Shown here: in pieces, positions 30,554-41,198 of the stretch
How the letters are laid out: each line of letters begins with the position of its first letter
How positions within the stretch are numbered: the first letter of the stretch is position 1
DNA from: Mycolicibacterium rufum
GTDB taxonomy: Bacteria; Actinomycetota; Actinomycetes; Mycobacteriales; Mycobacteriaceae
Length of the DNA stretch: 64,000 nucleotides
NCBI RefSeq assembly: GCF_022374875.2
Contig: NZ_CP092427.2
Span: 5,394,001-5,458,000 of the forward strand
Direction: 5' to 3'
The notes under the pieces: generated by a model
Told to the model about the DNA's origin: nothing
What the model saw: only the letters and a program-made list of their open reading frames with translations
Databases searched by the model: none
Program-made: the position numbers and the translations under genes

Positions 30554-31351
30554 TCAGGAGCGGCGCTGCACCAGCAGCGTCTGCGCGCAGGTCCCGATGA
30601 AGCCGGCGCGATCGAAGATCTCCGCCGTGGTCACCCCGATGCCGTCGGGGCCGATGGATCCGCGGGCGCGCAGGCCGAAGTCCTCGCCGTCGGGGAGCCG
30701 GTGCAGGTGCACGACGGTGTCGGTGTTCATGAACACGAACTGCTGGGGATCCAGCGCCGCCCCGATGCCGTTGGCGGAGTCGACCACCATCGCCAACCGC
30801 TGCAGCGCGGTCGTCGGCTCTGCATCCACCAGCGGCACCAGCGGACTGATCCACGCCTCGGCAGCAGCCCCGGGCGGGGTCGGCTGCCTACGCCAGCTCA
30901 CGGTCTCCAGGTACCCCGGGGCGCCCGCCCAGGCGTGCGCCACCTCGGCGGCGCTGCCCTCGACCATCGGCGGGTAGCGGTCCACGGTCGCATCGCGGGT
31001 ATCGCTGGTCGCCAGCAGCCATGCCGTGACCCGGGCGACCGTCCGCCGGCCGCCGTCGGGGCGGTCGACGGCCATCTCCGCGACGATCAACGAGATCCGG
31101 GCGCCGGGCCGATCCACCCGCGCGCTCACCCGCACCGGGGCCACGGGAATCGCGCCGAGGATGTCGAGCGTCAGGCGCGCGACGCGCAGACCGCTGCCCG
31201 CCGCCAGCTCCTCGATCGCGCGGGTCAGCAACGCCAGCGGCGGTGATCCGTGCTGGATCTGCGGATCCCAGTTGCTGCGGGTGCCGTCGGTGGAGTCGAA
31301 CAGCGAGAAGTCCCCGTCGACGCCGGTCCGGCGGAACAGGCAGTCGATCAC
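30554..31351 (-). CDS. Acyl-CoA thioesterase-like (double hotdog) protein
   Basis: A 265-residue protein of the TesB/double-hotdog type. The N-terminal half has NWDPQIQHGSPPLALLTRAIEE-like features (split by the first hotdog helix) and LTLDILGAIPVAPV; the C-terminal half has QFVFMNTDTVVHLHRLPD and GIGVTTAEIFDRAGFIG, matching the second hotdog. It is predicted to act on acyl-CoA esters, chain length unknown. GTG start overlaps the RecB-type gene stop (GTGA). Confidence 0.82.
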   Translation of the reverse strand: MIDCLFRRTGVDGDFSLFDSTDGTRSNWDPQIQHGSPPLALLTRAIEELAAGSGLRVARLTLDILGAIPVAPVRVSARVDRPGARISLIVAEMAVDRPDGGRRTVARVTAWLLATSDTRDATVDRYPPMVEGSAAEVAHAWAGAPGYLETVSWRRQPTPPGAAAEAWISPLVPLVDAEPTTALQRLAMVVDSANGIGAALDPQQFVFMNTDTVVHLHRLPDGEDFGLRARGSIGPDGIGVTTAEIFDRAGFIGTCAQTLLVQRRS

Positions 31352-32226
31352 GCGGCGGCGTCCGGTGCGCGCAGGACGGCGTCCGGATCGCCCTCGTCGG
31401 GGACCTGCGGCCAGCCCGGGTAGGGCGGGGGAGTACCGCCGAAGACCGGACAGTGCTCGCGGTGGGCGCACCAGTCGCACAGCCGGGACGGGTTGGGTCG
31501 GAAATCGCCTGTGGCACCGGCGGACCGGATGGCCTGCCAGATCGCCATCAGCGTCTTCTCGAAACGCAGCAGCTCGTCGAGGTCGGGGGTGTAGTCCAGT
31601 ACCTGGCTGTCGGCGAGGTAGAGCAGACGCAGCCGCGCCGGCAGCACACCGCGCGAGCGCAGCAGCGCGACGGCGTAGAACTTCATCTGGAACATGGCCT
31701 TGAACTCGGCGAGCGCACGGGCCTCCGGAGGCGCCTTGCCGGTCTTGTAGTCGACGACCCGGAGCTCGCCGGTGGGCGCGACGTCGATGCGGTCGACGAA
31801 GCCGCGCAGCAGGGTGCCGTCGGCCAGCTCCACCTCGACGCGCTGCTCGCAGGACTGCGGATCGAACCGCGTGGGGTCCTCCAGCCGGTAGTACCCCGAC
31901 AGCAGCACCCGGGCCTCCTCGAGGAGGGTGGTGCGCAACTCGGGCGTGATGTCGTCGGCCAGCGAGGGTTTCTCGGCCACGACGCGCTCCCACGCCGGAG
32001 CGGCCAGCGACAGCGCCGTCTCGGGGACCCGCTCGGGTGCGGGCAGCAGGTAGAGCTGTTCGAGGGCGGCGTGCACCACGGAGCCGCGGACCTGGGCCGC
32101 CGACGACGGCTCCGGCAACCGGTCGATGGCCCGGAACCGGTACAGCAGCGGGCACTGCTTGAAGTCGCTGGCCCGCGACGGGGACAGGGCCGGCCGACGC
32201 ACCGGCCGGTCGTCCTGCTCGCTCAT
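31348..32226 (-). CDS. RecB-family exonuclease (PD-(D/E)XK, Fe-S type; Rv2119-like)
   Basis: A 292-residue Cas4/RecB-type nuclease. It begins LSPSRASDFKQCPLLYRF (first cluster cysteine), has GSVVHAALEQL, then the nuclease core FVDRIDVAP and RVVDYKTGKAP (catalytic Asp and DxK), and ends CDWCAHREHCPVF, which with the first cysteine forms a four-cysteine Fe-S site. It probably acts in DNA repair. The ATG at 32226 is preferred over GTG 32235 because TAGGGT is 7 bases upstream, overlapping the GTG codon. Confidence 0.9.
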   Translation of the reverse strand: MSEQDDRPVRRPALSPSRASDFKQCPLLYRFRAIDRLPEPSSAAQVRGSVVHAALEQLYLLPAPERVPETALSLAAPAWERVVAEKPSLADDITPELRTTLLEEARVLLSGYYRLEDPTRFDPQSCEQRVEVELADGTLLRGFVDRIDVAPTGELRVVDYKTGKAPPEARALAEFKAMFQMKFYAVALLRSRGVLPARLRLLYLADSQVLDYTPDLDELLRFEKTLMAIWQAIRSAGATGDFRPNPSRLCDWCAHREHCPVFGGTPPPYPGWPQVPDEGDPDAVLRAPDAAA

Positions 32227-32233
32227 GCGTTTC

Positions 32234-32239
32234 ACCCTA
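32234..32239 (-). promoter_or_regulatory. -10 box, leaderless promoter of the RecB-type gene
   Basis: On the minus strand TAGGGT is exactly 7 bases before the ATG at 32226 and overlaps the alternative GTG, which it argues against. Confidence 0.45.
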
Positions 32240-32304
32240 GGGCCGCGGGCCGACAGATCCGGGCAACCCGGACGTGAACCGCGGCGCGTCTGCTGGCAGG
32301 CTGA

Positions 32305-33141
<837 letters not shown>

Positions 33142-33163
33142 GTCAGAGGGTCACTCGTCAGAC

Positions 33164-33460
33164 TCATTCGTCGTCCGTGCGCCGCAATCCGCGCCGCACC
33201 GACAGCAGTTCGATCTCCGGCCGCGCCGCGACCAGCCGTTCGGCGGCGTCGAGCACGGTCACCGCATGCGCCCGGTCCGCGGACACCACGCCGACGCCCA
33301 CGCCCGCGCGCCGGTGCAGCTCCTGCGACCCGGTCTCGGCCGCCGACACCGAGAAGCGGCGCGCCAGTTCGGAAACCAGCGGACGCACGGCGGACCGCTT
33401 CTGCTTGAGCGATCGCACGTCGCCCAGCAGCAGGTCGAACTCCAGCCAGCCGATCCACAT
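33164..33460 (-). CDS. DUF503 domain protein (Rv2117-like)
   Basis: A 98-residue ferredoxin-like alpha/beta protein of the widespread DUF503 family: WLEFDLLLGDVRSLKQKRS, ARRFSVSAAETGSQELHRRA and VGVGVVSADRAHAV. The function is unknown; in some bacteria it neighbours ribosome-binding factor rbfA. Here it follows lppK, 2 bases downstream of its stop, so it is probably co-transcribed. Confidence 0.88.
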   Translation of the reverse strand: MWIGWLEFDLLLGDVRSLKQKRSAVRPLVSELARRFSVSAAETGSQELHRRAGVGVGVVSADRAHAVTVLDAAERLVAARPEIELLSVRRGLRRTDDE

Positions 33461-33462
33461 GG

Positions 33463-34056
33463 CTACGGCGTCGGGGTCGGTGTCGGGCCGGGGGGTGGTG
33501 GCGGGGGCGCCGGCGCGGACGGCGGCGGCGGCGCGTCGAGCGCGAGCAGCTGATCGGCGGTCTGGCGGGTCAGCTGCCACGAGCCGTCGGCGGGAGCGAA
33601 CTCCATCGGGTAGGTGAAGCGTCCGCCGCGCGGATCGGCCGTCGTGACCGTCACGGTCGCGACGACGTTGCCGGAGCCGTTCTGCGCCCACGCCAGGTCG
33701 CGCGCCTCGAAGGTCAGCGGCAGCGAGCCGTTGTCGCGCAGGGCGGCGGCGAAGCGATCCAGGCCGGCGGCCTCGCCGGCGGTGCCGTTCTCGATCAGCG
33801 CGACCTTCTGTGCGCCCGGCACGGCGGGGTCGGCCAGTCGCGCCATCACGTCGGTCAACGCGGACGGCTGGGGCAGAGGTGGACCACCGGGGGCCGGCGG
33901 GGCCGGCGCCGGGATGCCCACCGACGGCGGGGGCGACGTCTCGACCGTCGGCGAAGAGGTGCTGGGAGGGGTCGCCGGGCCACACCCGCCCAACGCGAAC
34001 GCCGCCACGATCGTGGCGGCGCCGCGGAGGAGAACGGGGTGACGCACCGGCGTCAT
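33463..34056 (-). CDS. lppK: Lipoprotein LppK (MTB12-like domain)
   Basis: A 197-residue lipoprotein: basic N-terminus, hydrophobic stretch and lipobox (FALGGC, Cys about 25), a proline/threonine-rich linker, then a domain of about 100 residues (LADPAVPGAQKVALIENG ... GSWQLTRQTADQLLA) shared with the secreted antigen MTB12/CFP-2, and a proline-rich tail. Position and form match Rv2116. The function is unknown. It sits downstream of a secreted relative at 34079. Confidence 0.88.
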   Translation of the reverse strand: MTPVRHPVLLRGAATIVAAFALGGCGPATPPSTSSPTVETSPPPSVGIPAPAPPAPGGPPLPQPSALTDVMARLADPAVPGAQKVALIENGTAGEAAGLDRFAAALRDNGSLPLTFEARDLAWAQNGSGNVVATVTVTTADPRGGRFTYPMEFAPADGSWQLTRQTADQLLALDAPPPPSAPAPPPPPPGPTPTPTP

Positions 34057-34078
34057 CGTTCGGTAAGGATCGGGCGGA

Positions 34079-34567
34079 TCAGCCCAGCATCCCCGCCAAC
34101 GTGAACAGCGACTGCTGCGAGAGCTGCCAGCCGGTCGGGCTCGGACCCTGCACGAAGCTCAGCGGCATCGTCCGGGTCACGCCGTTGGGCAGCGTCGCCG
34201 TGACGTTGGCCGTCGCGACGTTGCCGTTCTGGTCGACATCGGCGACCGTCGCGGTCAGCGGGAGGTAGCCCTTCTCGACCGCGCTGTTGTACTTCGCGGA
34301 CACGCCGATCCCGCCGATCCGGCCCAGGTCCTGCACGTAGGCCTGCTTGCCGGAGAACGATCCACCGGAGCCGAGCACGTTGACCGTCTGCGTGAGAGGG
34401 CCGGCGAGCTCGGGCGCCGGGGCCAGCGGCGCGTTGACGACGACCGGCTCAGCGGTCGCCACGCCTGCACCCAGTGCAATCGAGGTCACACCCACGGCCG
34501 CGGCACCCGCGACGGCGGCTGCTGCGGTCCCAGCGGTGAAGCTGGTAAAGAGGGATTTGAGGGTCAC
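34079..34567 (-). CDS. Secreted low-molecular-weight antigen MTB12-like protein
   Basis: A 162-residue exported protein. The start is GTG at 34567, with GGAAGGA five bases upstream. A Sec signal (TAGTAAAAVAGAAAVGVTSI, cleaved near ATAEP, residue about 38) precedes a domain like the one in LppK: VLGSGGSFSGKQAYVQDLG, YLPLTATVADVDQNG and GWQLSQQSLFTLAG. There is no lipobox, so it is released, unlike its neighbour. It is divergent from mpa and shares a 147-base control region with it. Confidence 0.85.
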   Translation of the reverse strand: MTLKSLFTSFTAGTAAAAVAGAAAVGVTSIALGAGVATAEPVVVNAPLAPAPELAGPLTQTVNVLGSGGSFSGKQAYVQDLGRIGGIGVSAKYNSAVEKGYLPLTATVADVDQNGNVATANVTATLPNGVTRTMPLSFVQGPSPTGWQLSQQSLFTLAGMLG

Positions 34568-34714
34568 GACTGTCCTTCCGATCGGACGAACTGATGTACA
34601 GAGGCTAACAGTGTTGCTGGTGTGTCGAATTCCTACACCGCACACAATGACTGAATCGCCGGTAGCGTTGAAGTTGTTACCGCACCAACATCCGGTGTGG
34701 GAAAGGAGCTCAGC

Positions 34715-36553
34715 ATGAGTGAGTCCGAACGTTCCGAGGCCTCCGACGCCTTCGGGACATCCCCCCAGAGCCGGCTGTCCGGCGAGGACGCTGCCGAGCT
34801 GGAGCAGCTGCGCCGCGAGGCGGCCGTCCTGCGCGAGCAGCTCGAGAGTGCGGTAGGTCCGCAGAGCGGGCTGCGCAGTGCCCGTGACGTCCATCAGCTC
34901 GAAGCCCGCATCGATTCGCTGGCCGCCCGCAACGCCAAGCTGATGGACACCCTGAAGGAGGCGCGGCAGCAGTTGCTGGCGCTCCGCGAGGAGGTCGACC
35001 GCCTCGGGCAGCCCCCCAGTGGCTACGGCGTGCTGCTGTCGGTCCAGGAGGACGACACGGTCGACGTGTTCACCTCCGGCCGCAAGATGCGCCTGACGTG
35101 CTCGCCCAACATCGACACCAAGGAACTCAAGAAGGGGCAGACGGTCCGCCTCAACGAGGCGCTCACGGTGGTCGAGGCCGGTCACTACGAGTCGGTCGGC
35201 GAGATCAGCACCCTGCGCGAGATCCTCTCCGACGGCCACCGCGCCCTGGTGGTCGGGCACGCCGACGAGGAGCGCATCGTGTGGCTCGCCGAGCCGCTGG
35301 TGGCCGCCGAGCACCTGCCCGACATCCCCGACGACGAGCTCGACGACGACCAGCCGCGCAAGCTGCGGCCGGGCGACTCGCTGCTGGTCGACACCAAGGC
35401 CGGATATGCATTCGAGCGCATCCCCAAGGCCGAGGTCGAGGACCTGGTGCTCGAGGAGGTGCCCGACGTCAGCTACCACGACATCGGTGGTCTGACCCGC
35501 CAGATCGAGCAGATCCGCGACGCCGTCGAGCTGCCGTTCCTGCACAAGGAGCTCTACCGCGAGTACTCGCTGCGCCCGCCGAAGGGTGTGCTGCTCTACG
35601 GCCCGCCCGGCTGCGGCAAGACGCTCATCGCCAAGGCGGTGGCCAACTCGCTGGCCAAGAAGATGGCCGAGGTGCGCGGCGACGACGCCCGCGAGGCGAA
35701 GTCCTACTTCCTCAACATCAAAGGCCCCGAGCTGCTGAACAAGTTCGTCGGCGAGACCGAGCGCCACATCCGGCTGATCTTCCAGCGCGCCCGGGAGAAG
35801 GCCTCGGAGGGCACGCCCGTGATCGTTTTCTTCGACGAGATGGACTCGATCTTCCGCACCCGCGGCACCGGGGTCAGCTCCGACGTGGAGACGACGGTGG
35901 TGCCGCAGCTGCTCAGTGAGATCGACGGTGTCGAGGGGCTGGAGAACGTCATCGTCATCGGCGCCTCCAACCGCGAGGACATGATCGACCCGGCGATCCT
36001 GCGGCCCGGCCGCCTGGACGTCAAGATCAAGATCGAGCGGCCGGACGCCGAGGCGGCGCAGGACATCTTCAGCAAGTACCTCACCGAGGAACTGCCGATC
36101 CACGCCGACGACCTCTCCGAGTTCAACGGCGACCGCCGGCTGACGATCAAGGCGATGATCGAGAAGGTCGTCGAGCGGATGTACGCCGAGATCGACGACA
36201 ACCGGTTCCTGGAGGTCACCTACGCCAACGGTGACAAGGAAGTCATGTACTTCAAGGACTTCAACTCCGGGGCGATGATCCAGAACGTCGTCGACCGGGC
36301 GAAGAAGAACGCGATCAAGTCCGTGCTCGAGACCGGCCAGCCCGGTCTGCGGATCCAGCACCTGCTGGACTCGATCGTCGACGAGTTCGCCGAGAACGAG
36401 GATCTGCCGAACACCACGAATCCCGATGACTGGGCCCGCATCTCGGGCAAGAAGGGCGAGCGGATCGTCTACATCCGCACGCTGGTCACCGGGAAGAGTT
36501 CGAGTGCCAGCAGGGCCATCGACACCGAGTCGAACCTGGGGCAGTACCTCTAG
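34715..36553 (+). CDS. mpa: Mycobacterial proteasome ATPase Mpa (ARC)
   Basis: A 612-residue hexameric AAA ATPase that binds Pup, unfolds pupylated proteins and feeds them to the 20S proteasome. Domains: N-terminal coiled coil (about 15-95), tandem OB folds (100-240), AAA module with Walker A GPPGCGKT (296-303) and Walker [13 protein letters not shown], and the C-terminal GQYL that docks on the PrcA ring. The ATG has GAAAGGAG six bases upstream. It lies 3 kb before dop and is divergent from the MTB12-like gene. Confidence 0.97.
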   Translation: MSESERSEASDAFGTSPQSRLSGEDAAELEQLRREAAVLREQLESAVGPQSGLRSARDVHQLEARIDSLAARNAKLMDTLKEARQQLLALREEVDRLGQPPSGYGVLLSVQEDDTVDVFTSGRKMRLTCSPNIDTKELKKGQTVRLNEALTVVEAGHYESVGEISTLREILSDGHRALVVGHADEERIVWLAEPLVAAEHLPDIPDDELDDDQPRKLRPGDSLLVDTKAGYAFERIPKAEVEDLVLEEVPDVSYHDIGGLTRQIEQIRDAVELPFLHKELYREYSLRPPKGVLLYGPPGCGKTLIAKAVANSLAKKMAEVRGDDAREAKSYFLNIKGPELLNKFVGETERHIRLIFQRAREKASEGTPVIVFFDEMDSIFRTRGTGVSSDVETTVVPQLLSEIDGVEGLENVIVIGASNREDMIDPAILRPGRLDVKIKIERPDAEAAQDIFSKYLTEELPIHADDLSEFNGDRRLTIKAMIEKVVERMYAEIDDNRFLEVTYANGDKEVMYFKDFNSGAMIQNVVDRAKKNAIKSVLETGQPGLRIQHLLDSIVDEFAENEDLPNTTNPDDWARISGKKGERIVYIRTLVTGKSSSASRAIDTESNLGQYL

Positions 36554-37155
36554 CCGGACACCAGCGAGTAGCTGTTGGTCAGGTCGTCCTGCAGAACCTG
36601 GGCGGCCTGACTGCTGGTGTCGATGCGCAGGGGTTCGGCGAGCGTGCGGGCGCGGTAGGACCATCCGTCGGGCAGGGTCAGCCGGTCCGCCAGATGGGGC
36701 AGGTCGTCGTACCCCAGCGCGGGGTCGACGATCTGGCTCCACGTCTGCATCACCCACTGCCCGCCCTCGGGGTCGAGCAGTTCGAAGACCGGCTGCCCCG
36801 CGTCGAACACGAACACCGCGTTGCGCGCCACCGTGTTCGCCACGTAGGGCGCAGGGTTCATCGACGACAGTGTGACGACGGCCTGCCGGTACATGTCCAG
36901 CCCGCCGAACGTGGCGATCTCGCGGTCGGCGCCCATGTCCTTCTCGATGGCGTCCATCAGCCAGTAGCGCGGACCATTGAGCAGGGCGGCGACCGCGTCG
37001 TGCTGCCGGGCCAGCGTGTCGGCGTCCAGGCGGGACCACAGGTCGTCCGGACAGTCGTTGAGCGGGTAGGTGTTGTACACCGTGGCCTGCGGCCCGTCGG
37101 GGCCGACGGTGACCAGCAGTACTTCGCCGTAGCGCTTGCCCCGTAACGTCGTCAT
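36550..37155 (-). CDS. Conserved hypothetical protein (Rv2114-like)
   Basis: A 201-residue soluble protein with no recognised domain. It begins [19 protein letters not shown] and contains [21 protein letters not shown] and [16 protein letters not shown]; similar proteins are found near lipocalin/DUF-type lipid-binding annotations, but I cannot assign one. It occupies the position of Rv2114 beside mpa. Its stop overlaps the mpa stop by 4 bases on the other strand. It is likely in an operon with the two membrane proteins upstream (gap 4 bases). Confidence 0.8.
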   Translation of the reverse strand: MTTLRGKRYGEVLLVTVGPDGPQATVYNTYPLNDCPDDLWSRLDADTLARQHDAVAALLNGPRYWLMDAIEKDMGADREIATFGGLDMYRQAVVTLSSMNPAPYVANTVARNAVFVFDAGQPVFELLDPEGGQWVMQTWSQIVDPALGYDDLPHLADRLTLPDGWSYRARTLAEPLRIDTSSQAAQVLQDDLTNSYSLVSG

Positions 37156-37159
37156 CGTC

Positions 37160-38317
37160 TCAGCTCCTCGCTTCCATGGCCAGGTAGGCGTCGCGGCCGG
37201 CCAGGCTGACCGCGACGTCGGAGATCAGCGGCTCGAAGAACCGCTGACGATAGAGGGGGTCGACGCTGGTGCTGACCGTGAAGTACAGCCCCGAGAGCAC
37301 CGCGACGAACAGCGAGGTGTGCACCACGGTCTGCGGCACGGGCACATGGACCCCGAACCACGTTCCCGCACAAGGTGGTTCGCCGACCGCGCAGGCCTGC
37401 TCGCCGGACCACACCACCGTGACGTCGTCGGGCACCGCGATGATGCCCAGCGCCAGGAAGAACGCGAACAGGCCCGTGGTGAACAGCACCACCTGGATCG
37501 CCTGGGCGACCACCATGACCGCCACGACGTTGACCTGCTCGGGCAGCGACAGCGGCGTCCTGGTGCCGGGCCGGGTGTCGGCCAGTGGAGTGCCTGCCAG
37601 CAGCGCTGCGGGGTCGGTCTGCCGGGATCTGTCGTCGCGCAGCGCGCGGACCTCGTCGCGGATCGTCGCGATCATGAACACCAGCGCGACGAGGGCGAGG
37701 AATCCGACGGTCTGCCACAGCCGCTGGCGTGTCATGCGGGCCGAGAGCTGCCACAGCTCGCCGGTGAAGTACACGACCACCGTCAGCATCAGCAGCGGCA
37801 GCGCCCGGCTCATCAGCGTCCCCAGCGCGCCGAGTTGCACCCACGCGAAGCGGAACGCCCACAACGCGATCGACCCCAGCCCCAAATAGGTCAGCCACAC
37901 CGTCAGCAGCGACACCAGCAGGAACGCCGGCGCCTCGGCCAGCGCCGCCGCCGACCAGCCCGACACCACGACCGGCATCACCAGCACGAAGATCGCCATC
38001 ACCACCAGCGCCGTGGTGCGCCTGCCCGCCTCCGAGGCCGTCGTCGACCGCTGATGCAGCACGTCGAGCGCGAACGGCGCGGCGGCCAGCACCACCGCGA
38101 TGATGGCCAGCCGCAGGATGGCGCCGCGGTCCGGGTCGTCGCCGGTCCATTCGGCCAGCAGCAGCGTGAGCGCGGTGAGGGCGCCGACCCCCGCCACCGC
38201 CGGGGCCGAGCGGGCGACCAGCGCCCGCGAGCGCACCCGGCGGGTCAGCACCAGGGGCAGCCCGCGGTGCAGGAACCACTCCTGGATCTCGCGGGATCGC
38301 ACGGCAGGCCCGGTCAC
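37160..38317 (-). CDS. Integral membrane protein (Rv2113-like), copy 2
   Basis: A 385-residue protein with about eight hydrophobic segments. An N-terminal soluble cap (EIQEWFLHRGLPLVLTRRVR) matches EHWFLCRGLPAVLRPGTLVR in the neighbour at 38314, and both carry the loop P-L-S-x-P-E-x-V-N-V and a C-terminal YRQRFFEP/YRAQFVDPSIED motif, so they are tandem duplicates. GTG overlaps the stop of the first copy (GTGA). The function is unknown; the pair sits between mpa and dop, where M. tuberculosis has a single gene. Confidence 0.85.
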   Translation of the reverse strand: MTGPAVRSREIQEWFLHRGLPLVLTRRVRSRALVARSAPAVAGVGALTALTLLLAEWTGDDPDRGAILRLAIIAVVLAAAPFALDVLHQRSTTASEAGRRTTALVVMAIFVLVMPVVVSGWSAAALAEAPAFLLVSLLTVWLTYLGLGSIALWAFRFAWVQLGALGTLMSRALPLLMLTVVVYFTGELWQLSARMTRQRLWQTVGFLALVALVFMIATIRDEVRALRDDRSRQTDPAALLAGTPLADTRPGTRTPLSLPEQVNVVAVMVVAQAIQVVLFTTGLFAFFLALGIIAVPDDVTVVWSGEQACAVGEPPCAGTWFGVHVPVPQTVVHTSLFVAVLSGLYFTVSTSVDPLYRQRFFEPLISDVAVSLAGRDAYLAMEARS

Positions 38318-39492
38318 GGCGTCCCGCTCGCAGCGGCGGGCGTCGTCGCGGTCGCGGTCCGGTAGCGGTCTCGCGCCACCAGCGTCAGCAGCAGATCCTC
38401 GATCGACGGGTCGACGAACTGCGCGCGGTATTCCTTGTCGGTGACGGCGCGCGCCGCCAGGTACATGAACGTCAGCGCGGTCAGGAACATGGTGATCTGG
38501 ATGAGTGCCTGCGGGATGGGCAGCGTCATGCCCAGCAGCTGACCGTCCCCGGAGCCGCCCCGCGTCAGGGCGGCCAGCAGCTCGGGGCTGATCAGGATCA
38601 GACCGAACACGCCGAACAGCAGGCCGGTCACCACGGCCACCGTCATCACCTGGGTGATCTGCGAGAGTGACAGCACCACAATCACATTGACCCGCTCGGG
38701 GCGCGACAGCGGTACCCGGCGGGGCCGGTCGGGCATCGACTCGAACGGGGTGCCGACGAGCATCTGCGCGTGTTCGGGGCGTTTGGCCTCCGGACGCAGG
38801 ATCGGCCGCACCAGCCCGAGGGTGGTGGAGACCAGGAACGACGCCGCGATGGCGAACAGGAACAGCAGCGCCAGCCACAACCGGCCGCGGCTGACGGTCG
38901 ACGCCATGGTCCAGACCGGTCCGTTGAAGAACACCAGCACGGTCAGCAGCATCACCGGCAGCGCGCGCAGCAGCAGGCTGCCGGTCGAGGCCAGGTTGCT
39001 CAGCGTCATGTGCGCCGCCCATCCGAGCACCGAGCCGATTCCCGTTGCGGTGCACAGCAGTATCGCCACGACGAGGACGCCCTCGACCACCACGTCGACG
39101 AAGACGCTCGCACTGGGTCCGCCGAACACGGTCGCCAGCGCTGCCACCACCACCGATGCCGCGGACACCGCTTCGCGCACACGGCGATTCGCCGACCGGG
39201 ACACCAGCCAGCCGACCACCGACGCCGTCGGGATCACCAGCACGACGACCGCGAGCACGAACCACTCGGTGCGGGTGGGGGTTCCGTCGATGTCGATGGT
39301 GTGCTTACCGGTCACCCGGACGATCAGGATCGAGTACGCCATCATCACCGCGAACGCGGCGAGGGCCGGCGCCGACCGGGCCCACACCCGGCGCACCAGC
39401 GTGCCCGGCCGCAGCACCGCGGGCAGGCCGCGGCACAGGAACCAGTGCTCGGCCGCCAGGCGCTGTTCGCGATCCGGGGGCTGCGTGCTCAT
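38314..39492 (-). CDS. Integral membrane protein (Rv2113-like), copy 1
   Basis: A 392-residue polytopic membrane protein, first gene of the three-gene minus-strand operon between mpa and dop. About eight transmembrane segments, an N-terminal WFLCRGLPAVL motif, central RPERVNVIVVLSLSQ and C-terminal VDPSIEDLLLTLVARDRYR. The ATG at 39492 was preferred to an upstream GTG/ATG at 39525 because the paralog aligns from here. The function is unknown. It is divergent from dop, with a 104-base shared upstream region. Confidence 0.83.
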   Translation of the reverse strand: MSTQPPDREQRLAAEHWFLCRGLPAVLRPGTLVRRVWARSAPALAAFAVMMAYSILIVRVTGKHTIDIDGTPTRTEWFVLAVVVLVIPTASVVGWLVSRSANRRVREAVSAASVVVAALATVFGGPSASVFVDVVVEGVLVVAILLCTATGIGSVLGWAAHMTLSNLASTGSLLLRALPVMLLTVLVFFNGPVWTMASTVSRGRLWLALLFLFAIAASFLVSTTLGLVRPILRPEAKRPEHAQMLVGTPFESMPDRPRRVPLSRPERVNVIVVLSLSQITQVMTVAVVTGLLFGVFGLILISPELLAALTRGGSGDGQLLGMTLPIPQALIQITMFLTALTFMYLAARAVTDKEYRAQFVDPSIEDLLLTLVARDRYRTATATTPAAASGTP

Positions 39493-39583
39493 GATCGCCC
39501 ATCTCACCACGCTGCCGCAGGTCATCGCCGGGATTCCGCACCGGCGAGCCCCGGCCTCCTGTCAGGGGTGCCGGGCGCACCTC

Positions 39584-39589
39584 TACGCT
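39584..39589 (+). promoter_or_regulatory. -10 box, leaderless promoter of dop
   Basis: TACGCT is 7 bases before the dop ATG and no Shine-Dalgarno sequence is present. Confidence 0.5.
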
Positions 39590-39596
39590 GGTCGGT

Positions 39597-41105
39597 ATGC
39601 AAAGGATCATCGGAACGGAGGTCGAGTACGGGATCTCCTCGCCATCCGATCCGACGGCGAATCCGATCTTGACCTCGACCCAGGCGGTGCTGGCCTACGC
39701 CGCCGCGGCGGGCCTGCAGCGGGCCAAGCGCACCCGGTGGGACTACGAGGTGGAGTCCCCGCTGCGCGATGCCCGGGGCTTCGATTTGAGCCGCGCGTCC
39801 GGTCCGCCGCCCGTGGTCGACGCCGACGAGGTCGGCGCGGCGAACATGATCCTCACCAACGGCGCCCGGCTCTACGTCGACCACGCCCATCCCGAGTACT
39901 CCGCCCCCGAGTGCACCGATCCGATGGACGCGGTCATCTGGGACAAGGCCGGCGAGCGGGTGATGGAAGCGGCCGCGCGGCACGTCGCGAGCGTGCCCGG
40001 CGCGGCCAAGCTGCAGCTCTACAAGAACAACGTCGACGGCAAGGGCGCGTCCTACGGCTCGCACGAGAACTACCTGATGTCGCGCCAGACGCCGTTCTCG
40101 GCCGTCATCGCCGGGCTCACGCCGTTCCTGGTGTCCCGCCAGGTGGTCACGGGCTCCGGCCGCGTCGGCATCGGCCCCTCGGGGGACGAACCCGGATTCC
40201 AGCTCTCGCAGCGGTCGGACTACATCGAGGTCGAGGTCGGCCTGGAGACCACGCTCAAGCGCGGCATCATCAACACCCGCGACGAGCCGCACGCCGACGC
40301 GGACAAGTACCGCAGGCTGCATGTGATCATCGGCGACGCCAACCTCGCCGAGACGTCCACCTACCTCAAGCTCGGCACCACCTCGCTGGTGCTGGACCTG
40401 ATCGAGGAGGGCCCGCAGATCGGCGCCGACCTCAGTGATCTGGCGCTGGCCCGGCCGGTGCACGCCGTGCACGTGCTGTCCCGTGACCCGTCGCTGCGCG
40501 CCACCGTGGCGCTGGCCGACGGGCGCGAGCTGACCGGCCTGGCGCTGCAGCGGATCTATCTCGACCGCGTCGCGAAGCTCGTCGACAGCCGCGACCCGGA
40601 CCCGCGCGCCACCCATGTCCTCGAGACGTGGGCACACGTGCTGGATCTGCTCGAGCGCGATCCGATGGAGTGCGCGGACCTGCTCGACTGGCCCGCCAAG
40701 CTGCGTCTGCTCGAGGGCTTCCGCAACCGGGAGAACCTCAGCTGGAACGCGCCTCGGCTGCACCTGGTGGATCTGCAGTACTCCGATGTGCGGCTGGACA
40801 AGGGGCTCTACAACCGGCTCGTCGCGCGCGGCTCGATGCAGCGGCTGGTGACCGAGCAGCAGGTGCTCGACGCCGTGGAGAACCCGCCCACGGACACCCG
40901 GGCCTATTTCCGCGGCGAGTGCCTGCGCCGCTTCGGCGCCGACATCGCCGCGGCCAGCTGGGATTCGGTCATCTTCGATCTGGGCGGCGATTCTCTGGTG
41001 CGGATCCCGACGCTCGAACCGCTGCGGGGCAGCAAGGCCCATGTCGGCGCGCTGCTCGATTCGGTGGACAGCGCCGTCGAGCTCGTCGAGCAACTGACGA
41101 ACTGA
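39597..41105 (+). CDS. dop: Deamidase/depupylase of Pup
   Basis: A 502-residue member of the carboxylate-amine ligase (glutamine-synthetase-like) superfamily. It converts the C-terminal Gln of Pup to Glu and also removes Pup from substrates, using bound nucleotide. Metal/ATP residues E8 and E10 (GTEVEYG), the catalytic D95 in [15 protein letters not shown] and the conserved [18 protein letters not shown] are intact. The flexible Dop-loop after residue 35 distinguishes it from PafA. It heads dop-pup-prcB-prcA. Confidence 0.97.
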   Translation: MQRIIGTEVEYGISSPSDPTANPILTSTQAVLAYAAAAGLQRAKRTRWDYEVESPLRDARGFDLSRASGPPPVVDADEVGAANMILTNGARLYVDHAHPEYSAPECTDPMDAVIWDKAGERVMEAAARHVASVPGAAKLQLYKNNVDGKGASYGSHENYLMSRQTPFSAVIAGLTPFLVSRQVVTGSGRVGIGPSGDEPGFQLSQRSDYIEVEVGLETTLKRGIINTRDEPHADADKYRRLHVIIGDANLAETSTYLKLGTTSLVLDLIEEGPQIGADLSDLALARPVHAVHVLSRDPSLRATVALADGRELTGLALQRIYLDRVAKLVDSRDPDPRATHVLETWAHVLDLLERDPMECADLLDWPAKLRLLEGFRNRENLSWNAPRLHLVDLQYSDVRLDKGLYNRLVARGSMQRLVTEQQVLDAVENPPTDTRAYFRGECLRRFGADIAAASWDSVIFDLGGDSLVRIPTLEPLRGSKAHVGALLDSVDSAVELVEQLTN

Positions 41106-41153
41106 TCGAGCTATCCCCAGCAATCCCACGCCCGACCGGTAGGGTGGAGGGAC

Positions 41154-41177
41154 CGGCGGGCAGCTCTAGGCCCGCCG
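41154..41177 (+). promoter_or_regulatory. Hairpin in the pup leader
   Basis: CGGCGGGC (41154-41161) and GCCCGCCG (41170-41177) pair perfectly around an 8-base loop, 10 bases before the pup ribosome site AGGAGG. It could be an attenuator, an RNA-processing site or a translational control element; a TAGGGT box at 41139-41144 suggests a separate pup promoter. Confidence 0.5.
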
Positions 41178-41198
41178 ATCACTACGCAGGAGGCAGCG

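Noticed and set aside
34079..37039. 986-codon minus-strand frame covering mpa
   Set aside because: Only its last 163 codons (the MTB12-like gene) are real; the rest is antisense to mpa.
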